Notes: generated by a model from the letters alone, not told the origin. DNA of 64,000 nucleotides from Cylicocyclus nassatus (GCA_958299035.1 CATQJL010000001.1:4712399-4776398), one strand, 5' to 3'. Positions 21,281 through 33,480 are shown, counted from the stretch's first letter. Numbers and translations are program-made.

Positions 21281-22490
21281 ACATGAATATTGGTAAGTAT
21301 AAGGGATTACAGCAGAAAGTAGCAAATTTAACAACGACTGAATATATTGCAGATCTATGTAACATAAATATCTTACTAGATGATCAGCCACGAGTTGCTG
21401 CCGTGCATGTTTAGGCTGTCACACTTGAGCATTTATACGGATTTCTTTATCTGCTGGAATCCACCGTTAGTCCGGCGGGATCTCCTCGGTCGGCGCGTCA
21501 CAAGCGCTCTATCCGAGGATCAAGGTAAAATATACCGTCGTAATGACGACAGATGAGTTACGGCTACTGCGAGAAGATGCTATTATTGTGATTACCATTT
21601 GTGGAGATGTAAAGGTTTGCAGATGGTGTCAGAGCGCGATTAGCCATAAATAGTTCCGCATCGGTTTCAATAAGTCTACGAGATTTGAAGCACCCCCACA
21701 ACCCTCTTCATATAGCGATGTTTACACCACCCGCATTCAGTTATAGAAATTTAAATATTATAGATCCGTTAGAGTACCTCAGTAGATTGCGAAGACAAAA
21801 AATATGATTTCTTACTGTCTAGAGCGAATTTGATATTGGAGCTACGGTATCACATGACTCGGAGTACTACAGAGCCAGTGGCGTGCCCAGGAAAAAGTTT
21901 TATGAGGCTAAATTCATTCTTTCAAAATTTCAAAAATCATTTCAATTACTCAGAAGTATGAACAACTCACTTGCACATTTTTAAAACGCATGTAAATAAC
22001 TTTAAAAAGTTGCGGGACCCACTCTCGGGGGAGGAGGGAGGTGGGGGAGAGACTCTCGATCCACTGTACAGAGCCTATGGCCACATCAGCCTCTCTGTTC
22101 TTTCTGACTCCTTATAATATGCTCAATGGGAAGATCCCGTTTTTCCTGTAGTTTTCCACATAAGCGAAACTTACACCATCATGGCAAAAAATATTTCAAA
22201 CTTGCTTCAAGAGTTTTGCGTAGACCGCCTGAGACCGCTTAATCTCAATTTAACTCAAGCTCGCTTATTATTCTTACCAGACTGTTTACTTTCGGAATCT
22301 TCTCGTTCTACTGCATGGAAGTACTGCGATGGAAGCAGCCACAAAACTATTTTTCTGCTCAAAAATGCACGCGATACATGAATATTTTGCACTGGCGGAC
22401 CGAGGAGGAGGAGGCGTCGGGGGGGGGGGGGGGAGGAGGAAGGAGCGCTGGTCCCAAGAATGGATCGCGAAATCGTCAAGGTTAGTCATA
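21281..22490. other. Intergenic stretch
   Basis: No gene is supported. A plus-strand 66-codon ORF (22181-22381) lies next to a poly-G tract and matches nothing. Bases 21440-21530 contain a compact inverted structure (CCTCGGTCGGCGCG to CGCTCTATCCGAGG) with slight tRNA-like character on the minus strand. It lacks a proper B box. Confidence 0.4.
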
Positions 22491-24038
22491 CAGTGCTGGA
22501 TATAATTATACAGCCACTCTAGAAATCGTCTTAATTTTTGTTCTTGTCAATGAATCTGTCTGAAACTTTGCTGTATTGTGCGCATGTCAACCTACCACAA
22601 CCCCTCAAAACGGCTTCCAGTCTTGTTGAGTTTGAACGGAGAAAAACGAAAAAAATCGAAAAAGCCCTCTTTGAAAGCTGGACAAAATTATACAGCCACC
22701 TGGTTTTTCTAATCACTATCGCATTCGTTGACTCTCAAATTTTTTTGTACAATTACATCCCAAAATATGAAACATTTGCGACACTTACGGCCTGTCTTCC
22801 TACTCAAATAGAAGCAATCGCTGCATTTCTTGCTTTTAAAAGCATTAAAAGTCAATCTCCTTCAACAAACAACTGCTTTAAAGAGTTTTCAAGCTCTTGT
22901 TTATTCCAAATGATAATCATGGAATCTACTGACCCTCTGGATAGATGAAGTGAAGAGCGCTTTCGTAAACTCTGCGTAATCGCTGATTTTGACGAACAGA
23001 CTCCAACCTCACCATAGGGTTGACGCACTTTTGCACCACGAAACTCGATTTTCAAGCGACAGAAAATACTGTAATGCAGCCATTACGAAAGCCATACAAC
23101 AGTGAACTCGTGTGCATGACTGGGAAGAAATTTCGGGACTGAGCACTCTGATTCAGCCGCAGTTGACATTCACTGAATGTTGAGTGGAGCACCCTGTACA
23201 ATCAAAGCCAACTCAGATCACGAGATAAAACCGGAGACGCTTAAAACTTCAAAATCTTAGCTAATCTCATTCATCGGATGAAATATGACATGAAACACAC
23301 ACGGAAATAAGGAGATCTAGGGTTATATCGAACCTTCCGCTCGCAGGGAATTTTTGTGGAAAGTATTCCAGGTCTAAATCGCTACCGGATCATTAGGAAA
23401 AATCTGAAAGTTGTTGCAAAAGCTGTATCCCCATGTAGACAATGTGATAAATCAAGTTCAGCGCTTTGTGGACATTGCAAACTGAGTTTTGTGATTTAAA
23501 AGCGTTCCAAGCCTATGTTGAGGTTGGAGTCTGTCCGTCAAAATCAGCGATTACGCAGAGTTTACGAAAGCACTCTTCACCTCATCTATCCAGAAGGGTC
23601 AGTAGATTCCATGATTATCATTTGGAATGAACAAGAGCTTGAAAACTCTTCAAACCAGTTGTTCGTCAAAGCAAATTGACTTTTGTTGCTTTTGAAAGCA
23701 AAAAATGCAGTGAACTTTTTTCTGTGAAAAGGAGAACAGGTCGCAGATGTTGCAAATGTTTCATATTTTGGATGTAATTGTACAAAAAATTTGAGAGTCA
23801 ACGAATGCGATAGTGATTAGAAAACCCAGGTGGCTGTATAATTTTGTCCAGCTTTCAAAAAGGGCTTTTTCGATTTTTTTCGTTTTTCTCCGTTCAAACT
23901 CAACAAGACTGGAAGCCGTTTCGAAGGGTCATGGTAGGTTGACATGCGCACAATACAGCAAAGTTTCAGACAGATTCATTGACAAGAACAAAAATTACGA
24001 CGATTTCTAGAGTGGCTGTATAATTATGTCCAGCACTG
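22491..24038. mobile_element. Tc1-like element with long inverted arms, 1.55 kb
   Basis: The termini are CAGTGCTGGATATAATTATA on the left and its complement on the right (CAGTGCTGGACATAATTATA), each bordered by TA (22489-22490 and 24039-24040). The arms match for about 525 bases (22491 to about 23015, and about 23513 to 24038) with a few per cent differences. The 500-bp centre has stops in all frames and no recognisable transposase. The 136-codon frame at 22538-22948 lies entirely in the left arm, and its mirror image is in the right arm, so it is not a host gene. Confidence 0.85.
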
Positions 24039-24759
24039 TATGAGTTATAAGAATGTGCAAGTAACTGCTTGTACTTTGAAAGAAGAATATATTTTGGAAC
24101 TTCAAAATGACCCTGTAACACCCCTTAAGTTTCGGCGTTTTGTTCGTGGTAATTTTATGGTAGCAGCTTCCAAGGCCTTGCGAAAGTAAAGATTTCTACC
24201 GTAATCTCATAAAAAAGAAAAGCGAGGTTCGGCTCTTTATCATGCTTTGTATGCTACTTATCAGAAGAATTGTGTATACAATTTTCGGACACCCTAAATT
24301 TGTCGAGCGGAATGTGTTTGATTATATCATGATTTATCGTAAAATCCAATTTCATGATTTGATATAATCAAATAATTGATAAATAAATAGTTACTAGACT
24401 TCCATTTTTTTATGTGCTGTATTGTATTTCTTCTTGTTGTTCTCAAACTTGAATGTGCATTTGATTCTCTCAGCAACAGCTGTGCAGCTTATTCAAGGAC
24501 TGTGGTGCAGTAGACAGATGAACTGCCTAGAATGTCGGCTAAGTCGCTGTGCTGTACGTCAACGAAAGTTCTTTCTAAGTGACGCCAGGTTCGTATGTTG
24601 ACGTGTGCAGATGTAGGAGCTGGCTTAGTTGCAGATCTACGGAATAAATTGAGAGGGCAATGGAGAAGATCAGTGTTCAGAGGAAACTATCAATAAGTAG
24701 ACAATCATAGAACTCCAAGTTCGACCTTTTATGAATCTTGGCATAATTTAAATATCTTT
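24039..24759. other. Intergenic stretch
   Basis: No gene or repeat is identified. The sequence is AT-rich, with a TGATTATATCATGATT-like palindromic patch near 24318-24375. Confidence 0.4.
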
Positions 24760-27075
24760 TGATTTGCAGTTTAAAGCGGCCAAAATTGGTATACCAACCA
24801 TTTATTAACATTCGACTAACGTTTCGGTGCCAAGCCGTCTTCAAAGCCTGCAACTAACGAAGCATGCGTGAAGTACTTGTTGAGCCCTCTTACCGTAACG
24901 ATTCGAACTGAGTACGAGACCAGCATAGAACATATCTCACCTTATAAGTGATCTGACCGCTCGTGGTCAAGCTGTGCAGAATGTGATGGTACGTCTTTGC
25001 TCTCCATGCTGTTCATACTTTAAACACCCAAAACCGCAAAAGCTTTAGTACGGTGATAACTCTTTCATCACGGTAATACTCGTCTTTTTTAATTCATTAT
25101 AGGATTAAGTGACGTAATCCAAAGTGCTTCGAGTGCTGCGTGGGATGATTTCTTGCTCGTATTTCAAGATTGGCAGCAATATCAAATGGAATACAATCGT
25201 GCGACACTCCGCTATGTGCACTTAGAGGAGTGGAGGCTTTGCATTTTGTGAGTCCAACCAAGTGCTCTTTGATTCGTAGACACATTGGTCGTCCGGTCTC
25301 ACCCACTCAATCTTCAATCAATACTCAGGTAATAAGGTAGACGACCCCACATTTTAAACAATCACCTGCTCTTCCAAAGGGACATACATATTACGCAATG
25401 TGATGTTGAGCAAATATTGTATTCGCGATTGCAAATCAACTGCTTCTTAAGATTAGGAGGAAGAATGTTTGCAATATTTACATAATCATGCAAGCCTATT
25501 TGATGTAAATTCCTCCTAACAGCTTTCCTAAAGTTGTCCGTTACGAAAGGTATATAAAAGAAGATTCTTTTGGGCGTCTTTCTCATGCAATGTACATCTA
25601 TCCGAAAAACTACCGTGGGCGCCAATTACTTGCAGATATCATTCGATAGTGCAATATCTCAAGCCAACTTCAAAGATGCCGTTCGTTCTTGAGCGCCAGA
25701 AAAGACCTTTTTAGCTGTTTTGAACAAATTATTCAAAATAACCTCTTCATATTTCGTGAATGTACGGAACAATAATGAACTAAGATGATTTTTATTATGG
25801 TAGGCTTTTTGTACCACTTGGTTTTCCAAATTCCGTTACGTAGGTACACCTCAACATTCAGAAAAGCTAACCAGTTTTGACTAGGTTTGTCGCGGGTGAA
25901 TTTTTATACTTGGCGATTGATTGAGAATGTACCATGTATCGACTTCTTTTTGGGTGGTGCACACAATGTAGCAATCGTCAATGCTGCAGTACAAGAGAGG
26001 TCTAGCAGCGGACTTTCTACTTTAGACATAAAAACTATCGCCACTATGGGTGCCAATTTTTGTCCCGGCTGGCATGGCTAAACCTCTAATTAGCTTTACC
26101 GGCCAGACCAACGGAATATGGAGCAATTCAGGCACCCATTCAGCAACGTCATTACTTGCCTCATGTTCAAGCCATACATATCAAGCGAGTTATGGTATTC
26201 GCACAAAGGTCCGTATACGCTTGCATAGCATCCGTATCGGGGACAGGGCCAGGCGCAGATCGTCTGCAAGCAGGCTGGACTTCGTTTTTTGAGCAAAAGC
26301 AAATGAGATATTGTTTTGACGAATTGAGGCCAAGCACTAAGAATAAGCGCCATTTTGTCAAGCACAAGTTTTTCGAACAGGTTATCACACGATTGACATG
26401 CTCTATCGTGTATGGCGAAAAGTGCGCGCGATTTGAAAGCAAGGCTAAGATAAACAAATTGCCTCTTTACAGCGCACACAGAATCATGTGCCATTGAGGA
26501 TCGTACATAAAATATGATTTGCAAAAGAATTATGCAAAAAGATTTGAAAACTCATGTGAAGTATTACCTTTTCCAAAATTAGTCCGTCTCCAGACGGCCA
26601 TCAGACGATCTGAGATCGTCTGTAGCATACATTTCTGTTCACATAAGTTTTGGATTTTTCTATCATGAACGGATTCCCCGGTCAAAAATCTATCCCTGAG
26701 CATGCAGATATTTTCATATCATTGCCTTTCCTTTGTATTTTGCCTTAATTTCTTCATAAATCGCTTTGTTAAATATCGCGCTCCAATGCCAAACTCTTGA
26801 GCATGCGTAGTATTCAGCTCCAATTTGGATTTTCACTCTTATCTCACATTTTTTCCTTCAGATCAGTAAAGTTTTCTTGTTTTCATTTTCTCTAAGTAGG
26901 TAGGTCAAAGAGGACTTCGTAAAACTTCCGAAAGTCAAAGGAGACTTCGTTCTCGGAAACCCTAGAAACCGACTTGTGCCGGGCCCTGATTGGGGACGTT
27001 GGTGTAGATTGAAGTGACATCGAAAGACTCCATACTACATTCCCCTTCCAGTTTTGCGCTATGCAGTCGCTCAAG
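24760..27075 (-). pseudogene. Degraded Penelope-like retroelement (reverse transcriptase plus GIY-YIG)
   Basis: Read on the minus strand, pieces in changing frames give the RT order expected for a Penelope-like element: FDVTSIYTNVP (motif A, 27023-26992), an RGLAM-like motif near 26095-26070, a SIDDCYI box (about 25990-25970, the catalytic Asp pair), KFTRDKP with WLAFLNVEV, then KTKWYKKP. Downstream come a linker with PPNLKKQL and a C-terminal GIY-YIG endonuclease piece, GETGRPMCLRIKEHL (25306 downward). Frameshifts and stops break it repeatedly, so it is inactive. About 26900-26985 resembles the end of the AGGGCTCGGC-type element and is probably a later insertion just after motif A. The boundaries are approximate. 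Confidence 0.8.
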
Positions 27076-27806
27076 AAACATATTGGTATCTGAAAGATGC
27101 GCAGGGTCTTCAGAGATCAATTCAAATCGTTACGGTAACGAGGGCTCACAAGTACCTTACACATACGTTATAGGCTCTGAAGACTTGTCACCCAAACGTT
27201 GGCCAAATAGTAATAAATTGCTACCATTCCAATCTTGGCCGCCATTCAACAATAAATTAACACATGATAGAACCATTCTAAAGCAGGCAGATTGCGAATC
27301 CAAAGCAAAAATGTTTGAGCGCCTCCACGAAAATTTGAAATTGGTAGTTGGGTGGGTATCAGATCTGAGAGACTTCCATAAATGGATCACATCGAGCATG
27401 TATGTAGCATACGCGTATGTCAAGTTTGATTACCGCCAATCTAAAATCTATAATTCCTCGATCACTCTTTATATTATTGTACGACTACGATAAGAACTTT
27501 GAGCTATTTATCGCGAAGTTAAAAAAAAACACGAGGATATTTTTTTAGGATTTATGAAAATAATGACTCTTTGGTGCTGTTTGAACGTTACAGTCTTATC
27601 CACAATTATCGAAAAAAAAACGGCGATCATTGTGTAATTGGCATAACTCTTAAAAAGTAATTTTGAATGCAATTTTTTGAAAGCGACTCTAATTGACTCA
27701 CTGATTGCAAAATAATACTAAATTCATTACACTTTACACTATACACTTTTCTCAGCAAAAAAGGCAGCTTTCTACTATGTAGAGGTGCAACAAACTAAAG
27801 CAGACG
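27076..27806. other. Unassigned stretch
   Basis: Frames open on both strands (for example 27014-27493 plus, 27423-27157 minus) overlap each other and have no splice or homology support. The plus-strand frame starts in Penelope-derived sequence. Confidence 0.4.
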
Positions 27807-27870
27807 ATTCAAATTTAGAAGCGGATCATTCCCAAGCTATTCAAATTTAGAAGCGGATCATTCCCAAGCT
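27807..27870. repeat. 32-bp tandem duplication
   Basis: ATTCAAATTTAGAAGCGGAT plus 12 more bases occurs twice in perfect tandem. It lies 30 bases upstream of the ATG of the signal-peptide ORF at 27900. Confidence 0.9.
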
Positions 27871-27899
27871 ATCAGCGCAGCTTTAAGTGCATTGGGAGA

Positions 27900-28037
27900 A
27901 TGAGCAAAGCTTACTCCGTTTTGAGATCCTTGATTTTCGCTTTCTTGGCTTGCTCTCACAAACGTGTGCCATGCATGCCTTGTGGTTCGTACGCAAAACA
28001 TTTCTCTATATCCGATTTATCTGCGGCAAATCGCTAA
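27900..28037 (+). CDS. Possible small secreted peptide, 45 aa
   Basis: From ATG at 27900 the frame reads a basic start, a hydrophobic core (VLRSLIFAFLACS) typical of a signal peptide, then HKRVPCMPCGSY with a CxxC pair and a KR dibasic site, and ends at TAA. The ORF is below usual length cut-offs and could be the first exon of a longer gene, but I found no convincing donor and partner exon. No family is recognised. A hydrophobic N-terminus can arise by chance in AT-rich DNA. Confidence 0.3.
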   Translation: MSKAYSVLRSLIFAFLACSHKRVPCMPCGSYAKHFSISDLSAANR

Positions 28038-28840
28038 ACAGAAATGCCCACATTCCTATAATTATAGCTGTCATGGCGCTCGACTCTTCTTAAGGATGCT
28101 GATCTCCTATAGTCCGATTTCATTCCGTTCGCTCACAACATCAACTCGCAGTCAACGCGGGATGATCACTGATGACGCAGTTTTCCTAATATACCCCAGA
28201 TATAAGTATTTTGGTTCGAAAATATAGATGATGTTTGTTAAGCGCGTCACAACAGGCTTTGGAAGCATTTTGTGATGATAATGTCTATTTTTAATGCTTC
28301 TGTTGAGTACCACTAATCAAAAAGAACGGTAAGCAAGACGGGATGGAGGTGTTCGAATAATCCTTTATTTCGATACACCGAAACCAAGAAAACCACGGTC
28401 TAGCAATTGTAGCTTGCTTTCTATGCGTCCGACGCGGCCATTTTACGGAAACGGAATGACAGCAATTCTAGGAGGTTACGGTAGATGTAACGTAAGGAGT
28501 TATTTCTAATTTCGCGGAGATACTCCAGAGAAGAAGGGATTCAACTTGTTGCTCATTGAGATCATAAAGGATGAGTATTAATCCCAAATAATTGATTGTT
28601 TTGCGAATATTTTTTTGGATCGTGCACATTTTTTGCGAAAACTCTCTAAAAAGGAAAAAAGCAAAAAAATAAAATTTGTTGCGAATCAGAGCTGAATCAT
28701 AGACATCCTACTGAAAACTTTGAGGCTATGCCTTTCTTGTGATCACCACGAAGTCGAATTACAAAAGAGTGCTAAAGCAAGAAAACTTAACAGATAGAGA
28801 CTTTCCTTCACTAATGAACTTGTCAAGATATAGCAAAATA
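28038..28840. other. Intergenic stretch
   Basis: Nothing recognisable apart from A-rich patches. No supported gene. Confidence 0.4.
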
Positions 28841-29570
28841 TTAGGTTGAACCGAAAATTCTGTCGCACCATTTTCAAAAAATCATAACTTCTTTCCGTCG
28901 CGACGATTTTGCGCATTTCAAATTTGGTCTGAAAGAATAAAGCATGTAGTTCAAAAGTCTCCCGGGGACTTTCCAACATGCTCAGGTTGCGGAGCTAAAA
29001 ATGAAAGAACGAGATCATCCGAAATTCGGAATTTTTAAGCAAAATTCTAAAAATCCAGAAACTGTGCGATAACATCCGGAACAGCCATCATCCTAAGTTC
29101 TCTTCCATTTTATTGCTAACTGAGTCAAGTTTGTGCTAATCGGAGTCTTTTTTCAGAAGTTATGATTTTTTGAAAATGCCGAAAAATCAATTTCCTATGA
29201 ATTCGTAAGAAATCGATTTTTCGGCATTTTTTCTCAAAAAATCATAACTTTTGAAAGAAAAGCTCGATCAGCACAAACTTGACTCAGTTAGTAATAAAAT
29301 ATAAGAAAACTTAGGATGATGGTTGTTCTGGATTTTATCGCACAGTTTCTAAATTTTTAGAATTTTTGCTTAATAATTCCAAATTTCGGATGATCTCGTT
29401 CTTTCATTTTGATCTCTGCAAGCTGAGCATGGTTGGAAAGTCACCAGGGGATAATTGGAAACTACATGCTTTACGCTTTCAGACAAAATTTGAATTACGC
29501 AAAATCGTCGCGACGGAGAGAAGTTATGATTTTTTGAAAATGATGCGACAGAACTTTCGGTTCAACCTAA
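28841..29570. mobile_element. Mariner-type MITE that is almost entirely palindromic, 730 bp
   Basis: The ends TTAGGTTGAACCGAAA(A/G)TTC are flanked by TA on both sides. From each end the two halves are reverse complements nearly to the middle (about 29200): the CGTCGCGACG block, the CGAGATCATCCGAAATT block, the AACTTGACTCAGTTAG block and the CCGAAAAATC(A/G)ATTT block are all mirrored. There is no transposase. A transcript through it would fold into a hairpin with arms of about 360 bp. A solo end of the same type sits at 52505-52561. Confidence 0.85.
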
Positions 29571-31153
29571 TACATGACACTACTAGAGCTAAGCTGATCT
29601 CTGAGCACTCACTGATTTCTGAAACCTTCAAATAGCAATTGATGAGAACTTGAGACTCAAAACACATTGTAGCTTTGGCTTTCTTGCAATAAGTGCACCA
29701 CCTTTGCAATGGCAAAAATTGTAAAAATTTCTACAAACAAATTCGATACGCAAGAATTTGAACACTTGCAAGCAACAATGTTATTTGATGCAATGAGAAT
29801 TGCATATGAGAGTTGAGTGATTCATACTTCACCTGCAAAGAATGAGTGACCAGCGAAAATATCATAAATGTTTGCAGCAAAGATTGCTAAAGAGTATGCT
29901 AAATGCTGATAAAAATTACCTGTCAGTCTGCCAAATTTTATGCATTAACGGTAGACAAGTATTTTGAAAGGCAATTTTCCTCTTCTCTGGCAGCTGTATT
30001 TTCGAGATACTTTCCAATGAACGCTCATTTTGGTGTTCCAACAATCTAACTTGCTTGACTTTGACAGGATCTCCAAAGTTTTGTTATCAAGCTCATGAAA
30101 GATAGCTGGGAGGCAGCTAAAATCTTTTCGCTGCGATGCATATTTTTCCCTTTTGGTGATCACTAGTTTATTTTCTACACAGTTTTTGAGGTAATTTGCC
30201 AGAGTACAGATCACATTGCGGATTTCCAAAATACAATATTTTGAAACCGTTAGCGCTTGATCACTCTAGTCTGGAACAGAATCGCTTTCTACTAATTTTA
30301 TTAGAAAGCAAAGACTACGTTTTTTTTGGAATGACACCTCAGCGGCCTCTCTACTGATACTAGTTGTAAGCACCGATTGCAGAGATAAATATGGAAGCAG
30401 ATAAATCACGTAAAATTGATTAACTAAAGCAGCCAGAACCTGGAACTTTGCCAAAAATTCTCAGATTTTTACCACTTAAGTTTCATAAAATGCTCTCTCA
30501 CTGAAAAAAATTTTGTAATGGGGCATCTCTACTAAAAGTCACGGTTTTCAAAGGAGAATGCCGCATTGAATCAAACGCTGATTTATGCTGCTACCTGGAA
30601 AGTCCTAACTGCAACATCAATTGACACAAACCTTTCTCATTTTTAGTAGGAATTTATGAATCACAAGTAATGACGCCTCGAATTTTTTTGTGACGTTTCG
30701 GATATAACCAATCCAACTGAAATGATCAAAACATAAGGTATTTTTCCTCCAATTTTACTTCTGTGATGAGCGCTTAGTAGGGAACGGCAGGTTTTCATTC
30801 ATAGAACATGATTTTGCTCTTCAATACAACCGAATCAGTCAAAGTAGCGTATTTACGAAATTCCAAAAAAGACGGAACATTTGAACAGACTATTATATTC
30901 TAAATAATACGTCCAAAAGTCTGAAAAAAACATTTTGTCAATGCCAAAACCAGGCAAGGATAACCGATGAATCACACTTCGGCGATTCTCTAAGAGATAG
31001 GACACCAGCAAATATATGTAAGTTGCACCTCCGCTTATTATGATTTCTACAGTTTTTACTGATAGATCAAATTCGCAAAAATCTACAGAACGAATTGGTA
31101 TAAACGGTGATTAAGCCATAAAACTGAATAAACTTTAAGGGGTGTGAAAGTAA
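29571..31153. other. Unassigned stretch with open minus-strand frames
   Basis: Two consecutive minus-strand frames (30454-30266, then about 30265-29945) have protein-like composition but no ATG starts, no recognised domain and no phase-matched splice between them. They are left unannotated as genes. Confidence 0.35.
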
Positions 31154-31288
31154 GTACAATACCACTCACAGAATGTGCAAAATTTCCGTGAATGTCGGGT
31201 ATTCCGGGTATTCCGCTAAAGTCCGCGACATTCACAGAATTCCGCGACATTCACAAAAATTTTGCACATTCTGAGAGTGGTATTGTAC
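31154..31288. mobile_element. Small palindromic MITE, about 135 bp
   Basis: GTACAATACCACTC(A/T)CAGAA, then TGTGCAAAATTT, is mirrored at the right end. The centre has CGTGAATGTCG/CGACATTCAC repeats. It ends about 120 bp before the ORF at 31411. Confidence 0.8.
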
Positions 31289-31410
31289 GATTTTTGCTCC
31301 TTTTGGAGAGTCTCTTTTCTCTTATGACTTTTGCTATCAGATTCGCTTCTCTCTACATTCCTCCGAATAGTTTCGCCTTCCTTATATAACCTATCACGGA
31401 TATTACGCGC

Positions 31411-31824
31411 ATGACGTCGCAGACACGCGCGTCGGGATCATCACATCTCTTAGTAGGAGCAAGTGCACCAAGAGAGGTTGTGACGCAAGGCGAGGATTTA
31501 GAAGAGTTTTGGCCGTCAGTAGGCTTGTTATATCCTGGTGAGACGTCATCCCAACATAGAATAAGAAACGCCAGAAGAGAAAAAGATTCAAGTGGAAATC
31601 ATAAACAAAATTCCTTGTCTTGGCCAAACTATCTGCAAAGAAAAGGAGAGTTCGGGCTGAGGATGTGTCGATGTCGAAATTGCTTGAAATTTCAATGCAA
31701 GAATGGTTCGAGATTGCAAATTCATCAAGGATGTCATGCACAGGCTGCCAAAAAAAGTGATTCTTTAGTGAGAGAACTTGACTTTCTATCAGAAATAGCT
31801 CAACAATTTTTTGAGATTACATAG
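31411..31824 (+). CDS. Hypothetical protein, 137 aa
   Basis: An intronless frame from ATG to TAG. TATATAAC lies 29-22 bases upstream of the ATG, in a suitable position for a promoter. The composition is balanced and charged (RIRNARREKDSSGNHKQ), with a Cys cluster MCRCRNCLKFQCKN at about residues 90-103 and a probable helical tail (VRELDFLSEIAQQFFEI). I recognise no domain; the Cys spacing is not a known zinc module to me. A 112-codon frame opens on the opposite strand, which weakens the call, and ORFs of this size are expected by chance a few times in the window. Confidence 0.35.
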   Translation: MTSQTRASGSSHLLVGASAPREVVTQGEDLEEFWPSVGLLYPGETSSQHRIRNARREKDSSGNHKQNSLSWPNYLQRKGEFGLRMCRCRNCLKFQCKNGSRLQIHQGCHAQAAKKSDSLVRELDFLSEIAQQFFEIT

Positions 31825-32561
31825 CCAATTTTTCTTTAATGTTTCTATCCTAAGAGCCACAAATGTTTGCGGTGGGCACCCTTATTTGCCATGAAAATAT
31901 GTGAGCAGCTGACAAGCTCATGAAGATTTTTTCCCTTCTAATGTCAAAGGATTCCTATATTGACCAATTAGATTGCAATGATGACAATACGTCTTTCAAA
32001 TTCGACTTTTACCATTCAAACTATTTTTGAGCTCTACAGAATTAGGGATGGAATTTTTATAATTTCAGTACCTCATTGTTATGCGTTGCTTAAATGTCGT
32101 ACATTAATTTAGGAGCTTTTTCATGAGTGCCTGAAATTTTTATGACAGAATGATTTTGCGACGTTTTTCTGCTCTTTTTCCATAAGATCTTTGAAACCTG
32201 CGCATGACTTTATTATCTCAGATCCTTGATATCTGACATTCATTTTTGCACCCTAAGATAGAAGAGATTTTTTTGAAAACGTTCACCATAGCTAACCTGG
32301 CCAAATGTTGAATGAGAACTTGGTTTTGGGAAGCTCAATGGAATCCTCACTGCGTAGTGCGATGCAAGGATAGTTACAAAAAAAGCAAAGTGTCTATTGA
32401 AGCTGCTCATTCGATATCCCAATGTTAAATTGTCAGATTCAGTCCACCTAGAAATCATATAAGTCCAGATAATAGAAGTGTATCGTCTCAAAAAATTGCT
32501 GAATACTATGTGTTGATAGCCACTATCTGAGAAATGGATTCATTTTGAACGAAAAGTACTA
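31825..32561. other. Intergenic stretch
   Basis: No gene or repeat recognised. It ends at the TA where the next mariner inserted. Confidence 0.4.
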
Positions 32562-33480
32562 GGCTGTTGCATAAGTTCTGTCCGATTTTTTTGCCTCATG
32601 TTTGAAGCAGCTGTTCTAAGAGAATTTCATCTCTAATTCGATACGGTTGGTATCATTGAAAAGTGCTTTCCTTGCGCTTTCTAAAGCATACCAGAATTCA
32701 ATAAAATTCTTAGTGTACGGAGATCACAGGCCTAAAATCTCTAAGTGGCCGAGGTACGTTCTATCCCTAGAAATATGTCCTTGCGAGGATATCTCCACAA
32801 TGCGCCCTTCAAGTCAGGTTCTTTCATTGGCTTCGGAATAAGGGTATGGAATGCTAGTATATGCAGAAGTTCGGTCCCATGAAGAATACGTCTTGCTAGT
32901 GAAATTTATCCTCGAACATAAATCTTTGGTATAGATGTTTTACAAGCAATAACTTTCTGCGAATAGAAGTAATCGACAAGCTCAAAGTTGGAGGTGCTAG
33001 GGCAAAGCAAGAGCTAACAGGGCCCATCCACCAATTCCTTTTCGGCGCTCACGTCAGTTGTAAAACGTTCGTAGTTCATAAATAGGCATGCACACATGTG
33101 CTGAAGCGAGGTCAAAAAGTGGCTAATTTTTTGTTCGGTCAAGAAAATCTCTCGGCAGCGCAAACCCTATGGGCTCTTTTATGTTGCATAATAATCTACG
33201 AAAATTTCTCTATCCATCCATTATTAGAAAAGATGCCTATCAATTTTCATAAGGGAGCGTTACCATGTCAAAAAAGACAGATTCGAAGAAAAACGCTGCG
33301 AAGTTTTTGCATTCTTTGTTCTTCCTTAACAAAGATTTGCGCAGATCTCAATATGCATTTTTTAGCCAAGGGACTGCTCAACACATAGAAACTAAGACCT
33401 TGGAAAAAAGTTGACTCTGAAAGAAGTTATGACATTTTAAACTCAAAAATCCAAATCGGACAGAACTTATGCAACAGCCT
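32562..33480. mobile_element. Mariner-like element, 919 bp, non-autonomous
   Basis: The inverted termini GGCTGTTGCATAAGTTCTGT and then CCGATTT are flanked by TA (32560-32561 and 33481-33482). The size is close to a full mariner, but no transposase frame is visible. The 96-codon plus frame (33098-33388) lacks transposase motifs. Confidence 0.8.

Noticed and set aside
21440..21530. Possible tRNA gene on the minus strand
   Set aside because: The arm-like inverted sequence lacks a canonical B box and a matching acceptor stem.
22538..22948. 136-codon plus-strand ORF
   Set aside because: It lies wholly inside the inverted arm of the Tc1-like element, and its mirror image is in the other arm.
26096..26524. 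142-codon minus-strand ORF and overlapping plus-strand ORF
   Set aside because: Both are shadows of the decayed Penelope-like element; the homologous reading changes frame here.
29945..30265. Long minus-strand frame with protein-like composition
   Set aside because: It has no ATG and no convincing donor or acceptor, and no domain is recognised.
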